Shown piece after piece: positions 53,920 through 63,288 of a DNA stretch of 64,000 nt. The stretch is from JAGQZY01 sp964588335 (GTDB lineage: Bacteria; Bdellovibrionota; Bdellovibrionia; Bdellovibrionales; JAGQZY01). A program made the position numbers and the translations under genes. The stretch is from assembly GCA_964588335.1 (NCBI GenBank), contig CAZPOV010000007.1:62001-126000 (forward strand). Direction: 5' to 3'. Position 1 is the stretch's first letter. Every line of letters starts with the position of its first letter. The notes below the pieces were generated by a model. It was given only the letters and a program-made list of their open reading frames with translations. It searched no databases and was not told the DNA's origin.

Positions 53920-54700
53920 TCGGCGGGTCCTGGTCTTTGAAGTGGGCGAGCTGAATGGCTTGATTGGTGAAGATCCAGTTCACACCACGATTGGTTTCCC
54001 GGTAAAATAAATTTTTACTATCGGGGAAGCCGGTCCCCACCAAGATGTCCTGTTGGTGACAAGTGTCTTTCATGGAGTCTGTGAGTAAAAGGTATTGACC
54101 CGTTAAAGCTCCCAGCTGGCGATCTAAAGTTTCTTTATAGATTTTCTGGATGTTGGTTCGAGCAATGCTGACAAAGGCTTTCGGTGGCACAAAATCAATG
54201 GGCGTGAAGCGATCGAGATCCAGAGACATGAAGTGATAATCTTCAGTGGGTACCAATGGTTTTAAAGTCTGGTGAAGAGTTTTTACTTGTTCAGGAAGGC
54301 ATAGGGTTTTCAATTCGATCATCAGGTGACGCTTTCCACCCAGCGCTTCCACCACTTCCATCAGAGTTGGGATCTGAGCCAATTCAGAGCGTAATTGGGA
54401 AAACTCAATGTCAGCAATTTCGATATTTTTCTGAAACACTCTTTGGGTATTGGCATCGTGATGGACAATCGGAACGTGATCTTTTGTCCAGCGCAGATCC
54501 AATTCAACACCCCATATGTTGTGTTGTAGGCTTTCTAAAAAAGCCGCCATAGTGTTTTCAATTCGTTCGGATTGATTCCAACAGCCACGATGGGCGACTA
54601 TTTTTACGTGGTTGAGAGCCCAGTTTGTCGGTTCTGGCTGGGGTACAAATCGGTAAACCTGATTGCAAAAATTTTGAATTTGATCGGTAAGTTTCACCAT
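53900..54700 (-). CDS. Glycerophosphodiester phosphodiesterase
   Basis: Hydrolyses glycerophosphodiesters from phospholipid breakdown to glycerol-3-phosphate and an alcohol. A 266-residue GDPD TIM barrel: IVAHRGCWNQSERIENTMAA with the HRG and ENT motifs, GVELDLRWTKDHVPIVHHD with the metal-binding E-D and catalytic H-D, and MIELKTLCL. No signal peptide is visible, so it is probably cytoplasmic (UgpQ-like). Its ATG lies near the terminator of the VWA gene. Confidence 0.93.
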   Translation of the reverse strand: MVKLTDQIQNFCNQVYRFVPQPEPTNWALNHVKIVAHRGCWNQSERIENTMAAFLESLQHNIWGVELDLRWTKDHVPIVHHDANTQRVFQKNIEIADIEFSQLRSELAQIPTLMEVVEALGGKRHLMIELKTLCLPEQVKTLHQTLKPLVPTEDYHFMSLDLDRFTPIDFVPPKAFVSIARTNIQKIYKETLDRQLGALTGQYLLLTDSMKDTCHQQDILVGTGFPDSKNLFYRETNRGVNWIFTNQAIQLAHFKDQDPPTTEPDQ

Positions 54701-54715
54701 GAAATCAATACTAAC

Positions 54716-54745
54716 AAAAAAGGCCCTCTATAAGTAGGGCCTTTT
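54716..54745 (-). terminator. Terminator between the VWA lipoprotein and GDPD genes
   Basis: A stem of AAAAGGCCCT paired with AGGGCCTTTT and an eight-base loop lies 29 bases after the stop of the leftward VWA gene (54774). On the minus strand a run of six T follows. Confidence 0.88.
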
Positions 54746-54773
54746 CGGTGTTTGTGTTTTCTTCAAAGTCGAA

Positions 54774-55985
54774 TTACGGGTTGTGAGTGTTGTGGGTGCA
54801 GCTGTATCGCACTCTCACCTGTGTGCCTGGGGGGAGGGGCTCGGCGAAAAGAATCTCATTTTGTGAAAGATTCTTAATCAGTTCAATGTCATAGCCGGGG
54901 TCGGGAATCAATTCCACATCGACATCACCGTTATCTGGTGAACACGCTAAGGTGTCACGAAAGATCGATACATTTTCGCCAATCTCTCTGACCTGGTCCG
55001 TGTAATTCTGATCGTTGGCACAAATATCGCCGACAACTCCACCTTCCGTCATGCCTGCTAAGGCGGCGTAAACAAATCCGTATTTACCATCGGGCGCATT
55101 GTTGTTGTCCTGGGCATTGAAACAACGAGTTTCACCGTTGTTTTGAATTTCCGAACGCGGCACAAGGTTTTTAGGCTGAATAATGATTGAGTGAACCGAC
55201 AATGATTTGTAAGGATAAATCGATTTGAAGTAATCAATGAATCGATCGGGCTGTTCACGGTGGGGTTCGACAATGCTGTTCAGAGCATCACCTCCGGCAC
55301 CCTCGTCTTCATCAGACAGAATCACCAAGGCCATGTGACCAATGGGGCGAATGAAATTGGCTGGGTTCTTTTCAAATGTCATTGCAGCCGCTAAGATTCC
55401 TCTTTCATCACCGGACGGGCAATGGGCTTCCACATAGTTATTCCGTTCACAGGTTAAGGTTTGTTCCCATTTGATGGTGTCTTCAAAAAAGCGCTGCTCG
55501 GTGAGGATTGGTAGTGAGCCATCAAGAAAGTAAGAGCCATCATTAAACGGCACGAGCTCACCATCTTGAAAATCTCCATGTCCATTGACGATGTCGGGAG
55601 GATTGGTGTTGTCTCTTAAATCAAAGGTGTCACGAACGTCTGTTGTTGTGATGGCGATTCGATAGTCGACACCAGCAAGGATGTTAATAAAGTTGGGAAA
55701 CATTTCTCCCATTCGGGCTTGTTCATCAGACATCGACCCAGAAACATCGACGACAAATAAAATATCTTTCGATTGAGCTTCGGTATCAACGATGTAGTCG
55801 TACTGATCAACGCAAGTTCCATCTTCACGGCAGACAGGAATACATCGCACATCAGGGCGTGCATCTAAGCATTGCTGAAAAACCGACTCACCCGATGCAT
55901 TGAATTGTTTTTCTGAACAAGCACCGAGCATCAGCCCCATGACAATCAGAAAAAATGCTAAAAGCGATAGTTTTTTGAGTTCCAT
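54774..55985 (-). CDS. Lipoprotein with von Willebrand factor A domain
   Basis: A 403-residue lipoprotein; lipobox LMLGAC places the lipidated cysteine near residue 23. A Cys-rich stretch (residues about 39-60) is followed by a VWA-like domain beginning ILFVVDVSGSMSDEQARM (DxSxS metal-ion-dependent adhesion site, about 75-92) and continuing through MALVILSDEDEGAGGDALN and SLSVHSIII. The final part is a Cys-containing tail. VWA lipoproteins bind protein partners via a metal. A ribosome-binding site AGGAGAG is present before the ATG. Confidence 0.88.
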   Translation of the reverse strand: MELKKLSLLAFFLIVMGLMLGACSEKQFNASGESVFQQCLDARPDVRCIPVCREDGTCVDQYDYIVDTEAQSKDILFVVDVSGSMSDEQARMGEMFPNFINILAGVDYRIAITTTDVRDTFDLRDNTNPPDIVNGHGDFQDGELVPFNDGSYFLDGSLPILTEQRFFEDTIKWEQTLTCERNNYVEAHCPSGDERGILAAAMTFEKNPANFIRPIGHMALVILSDEDEGAGGDALNSIVEPHREQPDRFIDYFKSIYPYKSLSVHSIIIQPKNLVPRSEIQNNGETRCFNAQDNNNAPDGKYGFVYAALAGMTEGGVVGDICANDQNYTDQVREIGENVSIFRDTLACSPDNGDVDVELIPDPGYDIELIKNLSQNEILFAEPLPPGTQVRVRYSCTHNTHNP

Positions 55986-56212
55986 TTTGCACTCTCCTCT
56001 TATCTATATATGGAGCAAAGAAAGTGCCAAGGAGACGATTTAAAACGCTTTTCAAAAGACTTTCAATAAACCAGTGATTTGAGGGGGATAGCGCAAAATT
56101 CAAGGATAGGAATGATTTAACAGAGGGATAATAAATGTAGAAACGCCAAACCAGTGACGAGAAACGTCACTGGTTAAGGCGGGTTTGTGTTACCGAGCCC
56201 GCGGACTCGCTT

Positions 56213-57052
56213 TTAATAGCTAAACTCGTTTTGCGTCTTGCTGGGATCGTATCGCGGATCTTGCAGGCCAATATCAAAGTACCGAGTGACTCCATCTTTA
56301 TCAATGTAGGGGAAACACCCATCTTTGCTGGCACTGACAGCAAAGCCGGCACTGTAGCCGTGATGCTCATCAATTGAACCAACGGTGTTGTAGTTTTTGT
56401 CGGCGGGTGCGACTTCAATTTGAAAGTCGCGGCTGGTGTCATTGTAGCCAACAAAATTCCGATGCCAGTATTTGAAAACCAACAAGTCATCGGCCAATAG
56501 GTTTTTGTCTTCGTCTTGCAATTGTAATTGTTCAGCCAAGTGATAAAGGGCCTTCATTTTTGGGTCCGCTAGCATTTTTTGATACAGGTTGTTGCGCGGT
56601 TTCGGGGGAGCGTTTTCGCCAGTGTACTCTTTTTGCCAGTGACTCTCTGGAAAGTGGAGGTGCGAGTGGCCCATGTCCGGGAAAAACACATAGTCGGCAA
56701 AGCGATTGGCTAAGGCGACTTCAATTTGGTTGGTCACACTTTTAATAAAGTCTTCTGTGATCGCCACTGGTAGGTGATCTTTGTCGTCGTAGAAAATATA
56801 GAATTGGTCTTCGCCGGGGTTGTACTCGGCATGCATATTAAGACGTTTTCCGGAATCGTAGATTTCCTCAAACCGATCGCTCATTTCTAAAAGTGTGTAG
56901 CCCCATTTGAAGTCATTGGCATAGACCTCGGGCGTCTGATGAAACGACACCTGGCAACGCTGTTTGGCGACCTCTATGTTGAAGGCGGTTTGGTCTTTAC
57001 CTTGAGCGGCTATTGAAAAAATCAGAACGAACGCACAGAAAAATCGCGACAT
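56213..57052 (-). CDS. Secreted protein of unknown function
   Basis: A 279-residue protein with a signal peptide ending around residue 18 (FSIAAQG). The mature part is aromatic-rich and hydrophilic. It has several His-rich segments (FFPDMGHSHLHFPESHWQ, KYWHRNFVG, SIDEHHGYSAG) that could bind a metal, plus two cysteines. I recognise no family. Its 5' leader has an 8-bp hairpin (TCTAATGA / TCATTAGA) at 57079-57101. The region downstream of its stop is uncharacterised. Confidence 0.68.
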   Translation of the reverse strand: MSRFFCAFVLIFSIAAQGKDQTAFNIEVAKQRCQVSFHQTPEVYANDFKWGYTLLEMSDRFEEIYDSGKRLNMHAEYNPGEDQFYIFYDDKDHLPVAITEDFIKSVTNQIEVALANRFADYVFFPDMGHSHLHFPESHWQKEYTGENAPPKPRNNLYQKMLADPKMKALYHLAEQLQLQDEDKNLLADDLLVFKYWHRNFVGYNDTSRDFQIEVAPADKNYNTVGSIDEHHGYSAGFAVSASKDGCFPYIDKDGVTRYFDIGLQDPRYDPSKTQNEFSY

Positions 57053-57283
57053 TTCTCCCCCCCGGGATCTATTGGTTGTTTCTCTAATGACTTTTCATTA
57101 GAAAATCTAAACCTATAAAAACAACCCTGTAAAAATCAACCTTGGACTGGATTTCTTACCAACTTGAAAAAAATACAGGGTTTCATCAGATCAAGATTTC
57201 AGGCTCCTCTATGTCGAGGCCAGTCGGGAAGCGATGAGTGAAAGATTGACCCGGTGGTTATAGACCTTTAAAACAGGGATCTT

Positions 57284-58216
57284 ATGTCATTATACACTGT
57301 GCAAACCTTCTATTTTTTCAAAGACATCAAAGAAGAGGACCTTTTCTCCATACGGGCGTGGTTGATCGGCCGTGCCAAGGCCCATAACGTCTTGGGTTTG
57401 ATCGTTCTTGGAACCGAGGGACTGAATACCACTTTGGCAGCCACTCGTCCTGAGGCTTTGCAGACCTTTGTTGACGAAGTTTTCCAGTTCTTTGGTCACC
57501 CCGAGCATTCGCAAATCAAAGTCAGTGACAGTGATAAGCCGCCGTTCCGTCGCTTTGTCGTCAAGATTCGAGAAGAGATAGTGACCTTGGGGCGCCCTGA
57601 GTTTGTACCGCAAGGCGAGAAACGGCATTTGAGTCCTGAAGAATGGGATGAAATGCTTCGCCGTGAAGATGTGGTGGTGGTCGATACCCGCAATGACTAT
57701 GAAATTGAAATTGGTACTTTCGAAAAAGCCATTGATCTCAACATAAAAGAATTTACCGAGTTTCCCGACAAGATCAAATCCCTAGAATCGGATCGAGACA
57801 AACCGCATTTGATTTTTTGTACCGGTGGCATTCGGTGTGAAAAAGCGATCTACGAAATGGAAAAGCAAGGGTTTAAAAATGTTTATCAATTGGACGGTGG
57901 CATTTTAAATTACATGGCGAAATTCCCAGAAGGCAAGTTCAATGGTGAGTGTTTTGTTTTTGATTCACGGGTGGCGGTGAACAAGGAGCTAAAACCTTCA
58001 ACGCATTTCTCTCTTTGCCCTCAGTGTGGCGAAGTCGGAAGTTTAGAAATTAACTGTCGAAAGTGCGATGAGCCATCCAAGCTTTGCAAGAAATGTATGG
58101 CTCTGGTTGCCGACAAACCGGAATATGAAACCTGCTCGAAAAACTGTCGCTACCACTATGCGCGCGATCCTCACTCCAAAGGTCCCCAACAGAAACAGTT
58201 TTATCATTCCAATTAA
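57284..58216 (+). CDS. trhO: tRNA uridine(34) hydroxylase TrhO (rhodanese family, YceA)
   Basis: Forms 5-hydroxyuridine at tRNA position 34. Of 310 residues, the N-terminal domain (about 1-95) has FYFFKDIKEEDLFSIRAWLI and VLGTEGLNTTLA. The rhodanese domain (about 120-215) carries the active cysteine in IFCTGGIRCEKAIYEM. The C-terminal part has Cys pairs (LCPQCGEVGS, CRKCDEPSKLCKKCM) resembling a small zinc-binding module. This three-part plan is typical of TrhO. Confidence 0.93.
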   Translation: MSLYTVQTFYFFKDIKEEDLFSIRAWLIGRAKAHNVLGLIVLGTEGLNTTLAATRPEALQTFVDEVFQFFGHPEHSQIKVSDSDKPPFRRFVVKIREEIVTLGRPEFVPQGEKRHLSPEEWDEMLRREDVVVVDTRNDYEIEIGTFEKAIDLNIKEFTEFPDKIKSLESDRDKPHLIFCTGGIRCEKAIYEMEKQGFKNVYQLDGGILNYMAKFPEGKFNGECFVFDSRVAVNKELKPSTHFSLCPQCGEVGSLEINCRKCDEPSKLCKKCMALVADKPEYETCSKNCRYHYARDPHSKGPQQKQFYHSN

Positions 58217-58340
58217 TTGGGTGTGAAGGGGTGTCTCGACTCGCAAGACGTCTAGAAAATTGAGTATCCTTGGCTGAAGGTCGAGCCGGCAATAAACCTG
58301 TGCGCTCGAAACTCCGATACTTTGTTGAGGTATCAGAGAA

Positions 58341-60071
58341 ATGATCCAATTAAAAGAACTGAGCTTTTTTAGAAAGTTTCCGCAGACTGTGATTGAAGAA
58401 CTGCAAAAATGCGCACAGACTGTGAACTTTCAAGAAGGCGACATTATCATCAAACAAGGTGAAACCAATGAATCGCTTTATTTTCTATTGAATGGCGTTC
58501 TTGATGTTTTCGTTGACGGTGGAAGAGTCGCTGAAATGAAAAAGGAAGGTGATTTAATTGGTGAGATGAGTCTGATCAGTCAGCAAGTATCGTCGGCTAC
58601 GATCAAAGCTCAAACGGCGGTGTCGTTGGTAAAAATTGATGGCGACTCCCTGCACCGGTTGGCGACCAACGGTAATCCTGGAGCAGACAGTCTCTATAAA
58701 GTCTATTCAGACATTCTGGTGCAGAAGTTAGAAGCCACCAATCACCGGGCTAAAAAGCTGGAGGCCTTCGCAAAAGACCTAGAAGCGGCACAGGATCGGT
58801 TGGAAGCGGTGAATGCGTCTCTAGAATTAAAAGTCAAAGATCGGACCGCCAAAATCGCCAAGAACCTTGAAGAGTTAAAACAGAAAAATGTTGAGCTTCA
58901 GGCGACCCATGAAAAAATCTCAGAACTTTATCAAAGTCGAGACATCACCTTTCAGTCTCTCGATAGTCTTTTAAACAATCACTTGCTTCCTTTGAAGAAA
59001 GAAATTCGCAAGTTTAAGAAAACCCATAATTTAAAAGACAGTGAAATGGATCGAGTGGAAAAAGAAATTGTACGCTCGATTCATCGACTTGAGCCTCTGA
59101 CAAAAAGTTTCAATGCTGAAAAGTCAATGTCGTCTAAAAAGGTTCTGTTGGCTGAGCCCATCAAAAAGCAACACAGTGTTGCGAAGTTGGCCTTGGCCGG
59201 AACTGGGGTTCAACTGACCATCGTACAAACAGTTGAGGAAGCGCAGCTGGCGTTAGAGCAGGAGAGCTTTGATATCTTCATGTTTGGTGAAGAATTTATC
59301 GGATTGACGGAGTCGGCCAGAGCCTCTAATCAGAATATGGAATTTGTATTTGTTACTTCTAAAGACATCCCTCAGTATGCTTCAATTCTCCTTCAACAGA
59401 AGATTTTTCCCAATGTTGTTAATCGAGATGAGGAAGACAAACAGTTCACCATTAAGAATTTTGTGACCACAGTTTCGAAATTGGCCAGTGGTAATTACTT
59501 TGGACTTGAAAAATATATCTCATGGGGCGTTGAAGTGAAAGAACTGGAAGTCACCGGAAGTGATCATCGGGCGCAAGTGATTGAGCAAATGAATAACTAT
59601 TTCACCCAATCAGGAATTCGGGCCACCAACCGAGAACGACTTTCTTTAGTCGCTGAAGAGTTATTGATGAATGCGATCTACGATGCGCCTCATGATCAGG
59701 ATGGCAAACCCATATACAATCATAAAGATCGCACCGAAAAGATCAGCCTTGCTGAATCCCATCGACCTGTTTTTCGGTTTGCCACCGATGGAGTCCTGAT
59801 TGCTATTTCAATCACCGATCCGTTTGGCGCTCTCGATGCACCCACTCTGTTTGCTTATCTGGATAAGTGCTATTCCGGAGGCTCCTTGAATGATGGTCGT
59901 AAAGACAAAGGCGGTGGTGGCCGTGGACTGCATCAGATTATCGAAAACTCTGACTTGGTGGTTTTTAATATTGATCTGAAAAAAAGAACAGAAGTCATAG
60001 CTCTATTTAATGCTGACCAAAAGACCGCGGTTGATCGCAACCCCAACCTTCACTTTTTTAAAGTCGCATAA
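58341..60071 (+). CDS. Cyclic nucleotide-binding / pseudo-receiver / anti-sigma-type ATPase regulator
   Basis: A 576-residue soluble signalling protein. Residues about 5-115 are a cyclic nucleotide-binding domain (FQEGDIIIKQGETNESLYFL, then GDLIGEMSLI). Residues about 130-200 form a coiled coil. Residues about 270-375 have a receiver-like fold, VLLAEPIKKQHSVAKLALAG ... FDIFMFGEEFIGL, where the usual phospho-accepting aspartate position appears to be glycine, so it is probably a pseudo-receiver. Residues about 425-560 resemble a HATPase domain of the RsbW type: LVAEELLMNAIYDA (N-box) and KGGGGRGLHQIIENSD (G-box). Combination and output are unusual; targets are unknown. Confidence 0.85.
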   Translation: MIQLKELSFFRKFPQTVIEELQKCAQTVNFQEGDIIIKQGETNESLYFLLNGVLDVFVDGGRVAEMKKEGDLIGEMSLISQQVSSATIKAQTAVSLVKIDGDSLHRLATNGNPGADSLYKVYSDILVQKLEATNHRAKKLEAFAKDLEAAQDRLEAVNASLELKVKDRTAKIAKNLEELKQKNVELQATHEKISELYQSRDITFQSLDSLLNNHLLPLKKEIRKFKKTHNLKDSEMDRVEKEIVRSIHRLEPLTKSFNAEKSMSSKKVLLAEPIKKQHSVAKLALAGTGVQLTIVQTVEEAQLALEQESFDIFMFGEEFIGLTESARASNQNMEFVFVTSKDIPQYASILLQQKIFPNVVNRDEEDKQFTIKNFVTTVSKLASGNYFGLEKYISWGVEVKELEVTGSDHRAQVIEQMNNYFTQSGIRATNRERLSLVAEELLMNAIYDAPHDQDGKPIYNHKDRTEKISLAESHRPVFRFATDGVLIAISITDPFGALDAPTLFAYLDKCYSGGSLNDGRKDKGGGGRGLHQIIENSDLVVFNIDLKKRTEVIALFNADQKTAVDRNPNLHFFKVA

Positions 60072-60086
60072 ATTGCTTCAACTTGA

Positions 60087-60106
60087 GTCAAAATTTCGAT
60101 TTTGAC
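60087..60106 (+). other. UUCG-capped hairpin downstream of the CNB regulator
   Basis: GTCAAAAT pairs perfectly with ATTTTGAC across a TTCG tetraloop, 15 bases after the stop at 60071. This is an extra-stable loop but there is no T-run. It may protect the 3' end or bind a protein. Together with the next 250 bases, up to the gene at 60345, no other gene is evident. Confidence 0.5.
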
Positions 60107-60344
60107 ACCTAAAATCGATCACACCTGTTTTTGCCGCAAAAAAAATAAACAGAAAAAAGTCATTGAGGCAGCGTTTATCTCATTTTGAAGAACTTTGACT
60201 GTACCATGATGAGAGACTGGGTAGTGTTCCAGGGCCTGACAACTTCTTTAACAAAAAAATCAACTTTAAAGCAATACAACCCCCTTCATTTTGGCAACCG
60301 CTTTGCAATTGATAGTAGCAAGACGAAAACGCTGGGGGGCGAAA

Positions 60345-60689
60345 ATGAAGACAATAGTAACTATAGTAATAATTTTAGTGGCACAAAATGGCTGGGCTTT
60401 TGATAAAGACAGTAGCGTGGGTGATTTACAAAATGCCTTAATGCAATCCAATAAGGATTACAACGCTTCGAAAAAACTGGCTTTGCAAGAAGACAACGAA
60501 AGAATCAGCGATTGGAATCAACAGGAAACCACAACCATTGAAATCACTGCGGATATTAAAGCCGAAGCGCGAGATTATCAGGGAGGCATGGAAAGCGATC
60601 CCGAGTCTGAGAAAAATGAAAATCTCGCCGAGACTGAAAAGCAAGATGTTGAAACAACAGTCCTGCATGAAGTTTCTATGAACAACTGA
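60345..60689 (+). CDS. Small acidic exported protein
   Basis: ATG at 60345 follows GGGGGG; the earlier in-frame start at 60291 is unsupported. The product has 114 residues with a signal peptide ending around residue 18 (AQNGWAF). The rest is helical and very acidic (Glu/Asp/Asn/Gln), with no cysteine. No family is recognised. An element CTGTTTTTGCCGCAAAA lies 200 bases upstream and closely resembles one before the lipoprotein at 46354. A tandem pair of terminators follows. Confidence 0.65.
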   Translation: MKTIVTIVIILVAQNGWAFDKDSSVGDLQNALMQSNKDYNASKKLALQEDNERISDWNQQETTTIEITADIKAEARDYQGGMESDPESEKNENLAETEKQDVETTVLHEVSMNN

Positions 60690-60699
60690 ATCAAACCTG

Positions 60700-60782
60700 G
60701 GAAGGTGTGAGGCCTTCTCTTTTTAATCCTTAGCCGTCTTACTGAGTCTAGCCCCTTTTCCTTGCCAGAAAAGGGGCTTTTT
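60700..60782 (+). terminator. Two successive terminators after the small acidic protein gene
   Basis: A 5-bp stem (GAAGG / CCTTC) at about 60701-60718 with a T-rich tail is followed by a strong 11-bp stem (AGCCCCTTTTC with GAAAAGGGGCT, loop CTTGCCA) at 60750-60778 and five T. Confidence 0.85.
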
Positions 60783-60927
60783 AAGACCTGTCGCCGAGGT
60801 AAGATAATGGCTTTGTCAGTCCAATTGCAGGTCTTCAATTTTTTGAGCGCAAAGTCATTTAAAGACCAAAGTCTAGTTCGCTTTTTTGCTTTCGACTTTT
60901 CTGATAGCAAAGCTTATCCCATTATCT

Positions 60928-61596
60928 ATGCGATACTCCTACACAGCTTTACTTTTTATTATTGTCCTAGTTTTGGTGAATCGATCACGGGCCGCCGACT
61001 GCGGAACCCCAGATCCTTCCATTCAACGATCGATCGTGATGATCAACGAAGAGGGGGAGCCGGACTTGTGGAGTGTCGAGCAAGCCAGGGACCTGAGTTT
61101 TTGTATCAGCGAAGTTTTTGCTAGCAATTACGAGACTGTTGAAAGCGCGGTTCGCCATGCCGCTCTCCAATGGATGGAGTATGGCAATTTTGATTTTAAG
61201 TTGGCCGACGATCTTTCTTGCGATAACAATAATCGACAGGTTTTGTTTCGTATAGTTCCTACGGCTCGTCAGGCCAAGTTCAAAGCAAGGGCCTTCTTTC
61301 CTGGGTCAGAACCGCATAAAAGAAAAATTCAAATCAATCGTCGGTTTGCTGACAGCGCCGGCTCTGAAATGCAACGTTTGATGTTGCATGAGTTGGGACA
61401 CGTTTTAGGTCTTCGACATGAACATATTCACCTTGATGCCGGTGGTGATTGTCCGGAGCTTGGCGAATTTGATCCAGTCACTGACTATGACCCGGCTTCG
61501 ATTATGCACTATCCAAGTTGTGGGCCCAAAAAACTGCAAAACTTTGTTCTTTCTGATCTAGACAAAGACGGCATAGCCAGTCTTTATCCATTTTAA
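60928..61596 (+). CDS. Secreted zinc metalloprotease, astacin/matrixin-like
   Basis: A 222-residue protein from ATG 60928 (a TTG at 60886 in frame is possible) with a signal segment ending near residue 22. The zinc-binding signature HELGHVLGLRHEH occurs at about residues 154-166 (HExxHxxGxxHE, the astacin form with the Glu after the third His). The Met-turn ASIMHYPSC lies about 40 residues later. Four cysteines in the region suggest disulfides. It would digest proteins outside the cell. It overlaps the next leftward gene by four bases at their ends. Confidence 0.9.
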   Translation: MRYSYTALLFIIVLVLVNRSRAADCGTPDPSIQRSIVMINEEGEPDLWSVEQARDLSFCISEVFASNYETVESAVRHAALQWMEYGNFDFKLADDLSCDNNNRQVLFRIVPTARQAKFKARAFFPGSEPHKRKIQINRRFADSAGSEMQRLMLHELGHVLGLRHEHIHLDAGGDCPELGEFDPVTDYDPASIMHYPSCGPKKLQNFVLSDLDKDGIASLYPF

Positions 61597-62099
61597 AAAA
61601 AGTATCGACCGCCAATAGCGATTCCCAAATCGACATCGGTATCGGGAATAAAAAAGAAGTGCAAAGACGCTTCGGCAAAGACTTCGAAACTGGGATCGTT
61701 AAAATAATAATTCAAGCCACCCACACCGCGCACGGCAAGACCCAATTCATCATCATCATCGTCGTTGATCCAAGGCGGTGGGTCGTCGTTGCGGTCCCAG
61801 GAAAACAGCGCCCCGCCGACTCCAAAGTAGTAGCCTAGAAAGGCTTTACCGATTTGTAGTTCGCGATCAAACTCCCACAAGTAGGTGCTGTGAAGATGAA
61901 AATAATCTCGTCGGCCGAGGGAGTACCCCAGTGCGGCATCAATGGAGTTTTGCGCCGACATCCGGTGTTTGACTGAAAATCCTGTGGGATTGGCTAAGAT
62001 AACTCCAAGGCCCCAGGGTTTAACTTCCGCAAAAGCGGAAGACGAGAATCCAATAACAATTAAAAAGACTAATTTTTTCATGGAGGCATTATTAAACAT
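61593..62099 (-). CDS. Small outer-membrane barrel-like protein with a poly-Asp loop
   Basis: Either ATG 62099 (AGAGG upstream) or 62081 can start this protein. The latter sits directly at a typical signal peptide (LVFLIVIGFSSSAFAE), giving 162 residues. The mature part has alternating strands (GLGVILANPTGFSVKHRM, YFHLHSTYLWEF, AFLGYYFGVGGALF) and ends in AIGGRYFF, with aromatic terminal residues typical of barrels. A loop near residues 108-116 holds five aspartates (NDDDDDE), which may bind a cation. The function is unknown. Confidence 0.7.
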   Translation of the reverse strand: MFNNASMKKLVFLIVIGFSSSAFAEVKPWGLGVILANPTGFSVKHRMSAQNSIDAALGYSLGRRDYFHLHSTYLWEFDRELQIGKAFLGYYFGVGGALFSWDRNDDPPPWINDDDDDELGLAVRGVGGLNYYFNDPSFEVFAEASLHFFFIPDTDVDLGIAIGGRYFF

Positions 62100-62143
62100 T
62101 TCTGGGCCTCTGGGAATTGTTAATTTTTACACAATTCTTTGTT

Positions 62144-63277
62144 TTACAAATAGGTGTGCAACATAATAAAGCCGATTTCGTTGGGATTCTGGTAAGAGCC
62201 GGGTGAGCCGGCGATGGCGGAATCCAGAATGGCGCGGGTGTACTCCACTTGAATATTAAAGTGAGGAATCGGGAGCCATTGAATGCCGATGCCTGGCTGA
62301 TGTTGTAGCGAATAGCTGGTGCCCCGATCCACTGAGGCATGCTGAAAGAGCAAGTACCACATCAGACCTTGCACCGGCGTGTTACCAACCCTTAAAAAAG
62401 AGGCCAGAGTGTCAACGGCTTGTTGAGGGGTGGTTGAGAAGTGAGCCTGTTCATAATCCAGCTCCGACATCAGGATCCAGTCTTCTGCCAATGGCATCAC
62501 AGCATTCAGGCTGGCCAGTGTGCGCCGTTTTTGGTTGGATTCTCCGATCAAAAGACTGCCCCCGAGTCGTGAATTTTCATTCATATAGTAGGTGAAGTGA
62601 CCGGACATGTTCTGTTCAGTGTTGGCGGTGCGGGGGTTGTCAATGCGGCCTAAGCTGCTACCAACCGTGACTTCATAGGTTTCATAAAACTTTGTGAATT
62701 CCACATTGTAGGTTTCGCTCGTGAAGCCAAATCCAAATAAGCTTTTAATAAGGCGCGTGTGATTGGGGGTGTTGATTCCGAAGGTTTGACGAAATTTACC
62801 GACGCGGAGTTTTGATGTGGCCGACGGCGACCAAAGGGCGTAGTGGCGTTCCGACAAAAATTGACCGCGACCAGGAAAGCCATCTGGCCCCTGTTGCAGG
62901 CCGGCGGTGCCGACGAACATGACATTGTCGACTTTGACTCCGACCTCAAGATTTTGTTGCATCGGGAAGCTTTTTCCCTGTTCAATATTGTCGTTTTTCA
63001 ACCAAGTTTGAATGGTGCGAAGGTCGCCACCAAATTTAACGGTTTCACGGTTTTTTAAAGCGCCAAAATAAGGTTGAGCGAAGGAATCGCTAACGCCCCA
63101 GGTAGACATGAGCTCTTTCGAAAGCGAGCGACCATAATCGGTGAGCAGGCCGCCTCCGTTGGGTGACACATGGCAGGCGATACAGGCCGGATAGCCATGG
63201 GTGACATTTTGTACAAAACCCCACGATTTTTGACTGAGAAAAATAAAACAAATGGTGAATAAAATCCGCAGGGTCAT
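62144..63277 (-). CDS. Outer-membrane porin-like barrel with an N-terminal CxxCH heme motif
   Basis: A 377-residue exported protein; signal peptide ends about residue 20. The mature N-terminus contains CIACH (residues about 32-36) with PNGGGLLTDYGRSLS, a c-type heme site as in cytochrome-linked barrels of electron transfer conduits. From about residue 85 many alternating strands follow (FGGDLRTIQTWLKND, ALWSPSATSKLRVGKFRQTF, SGHFTYYMNENSRLGGSLLIG), ending in GFIMLHTYL. It lies in an operon with YceI and a c-type cytochrome upstream. Confidence 0.82.
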   Translation of the reverse strand: MTLRILFTICFIFLSQKSWGFVQNVTHGYPACIACHVSPNGGGLLTDYGRSLSKELMSTWGVSDSFAQPYFGALKNRETVKFGGDLRTIQTWLKNDNIEQGKSFPMQQNLEVGVKVDNVMFVGTAGLQQGPDGFPGRGQFLSERHYALWSPSATSKLRVGKFRQTFGINTPNHTRLIKSLFGFGFTSETYNVEFTKFYETYEVTVGSSLGRIDNPRTANTEQNMSGHFTYYMNENSRLGGSLLIGESNQKRRTLASLNAVMPLAEDWILMSELDYEQAHFSTTPQQAVDTLASFLRVGNTPVQGLMWYLLFQHASVDRGTSYSLQHQPGIGIQWLPIPHFNIQVEYTRAILDSAIAGSPGSYQNPNEIGFIMLHTYL

Positions 63278-63288
63278 GTTTTCCTCTC

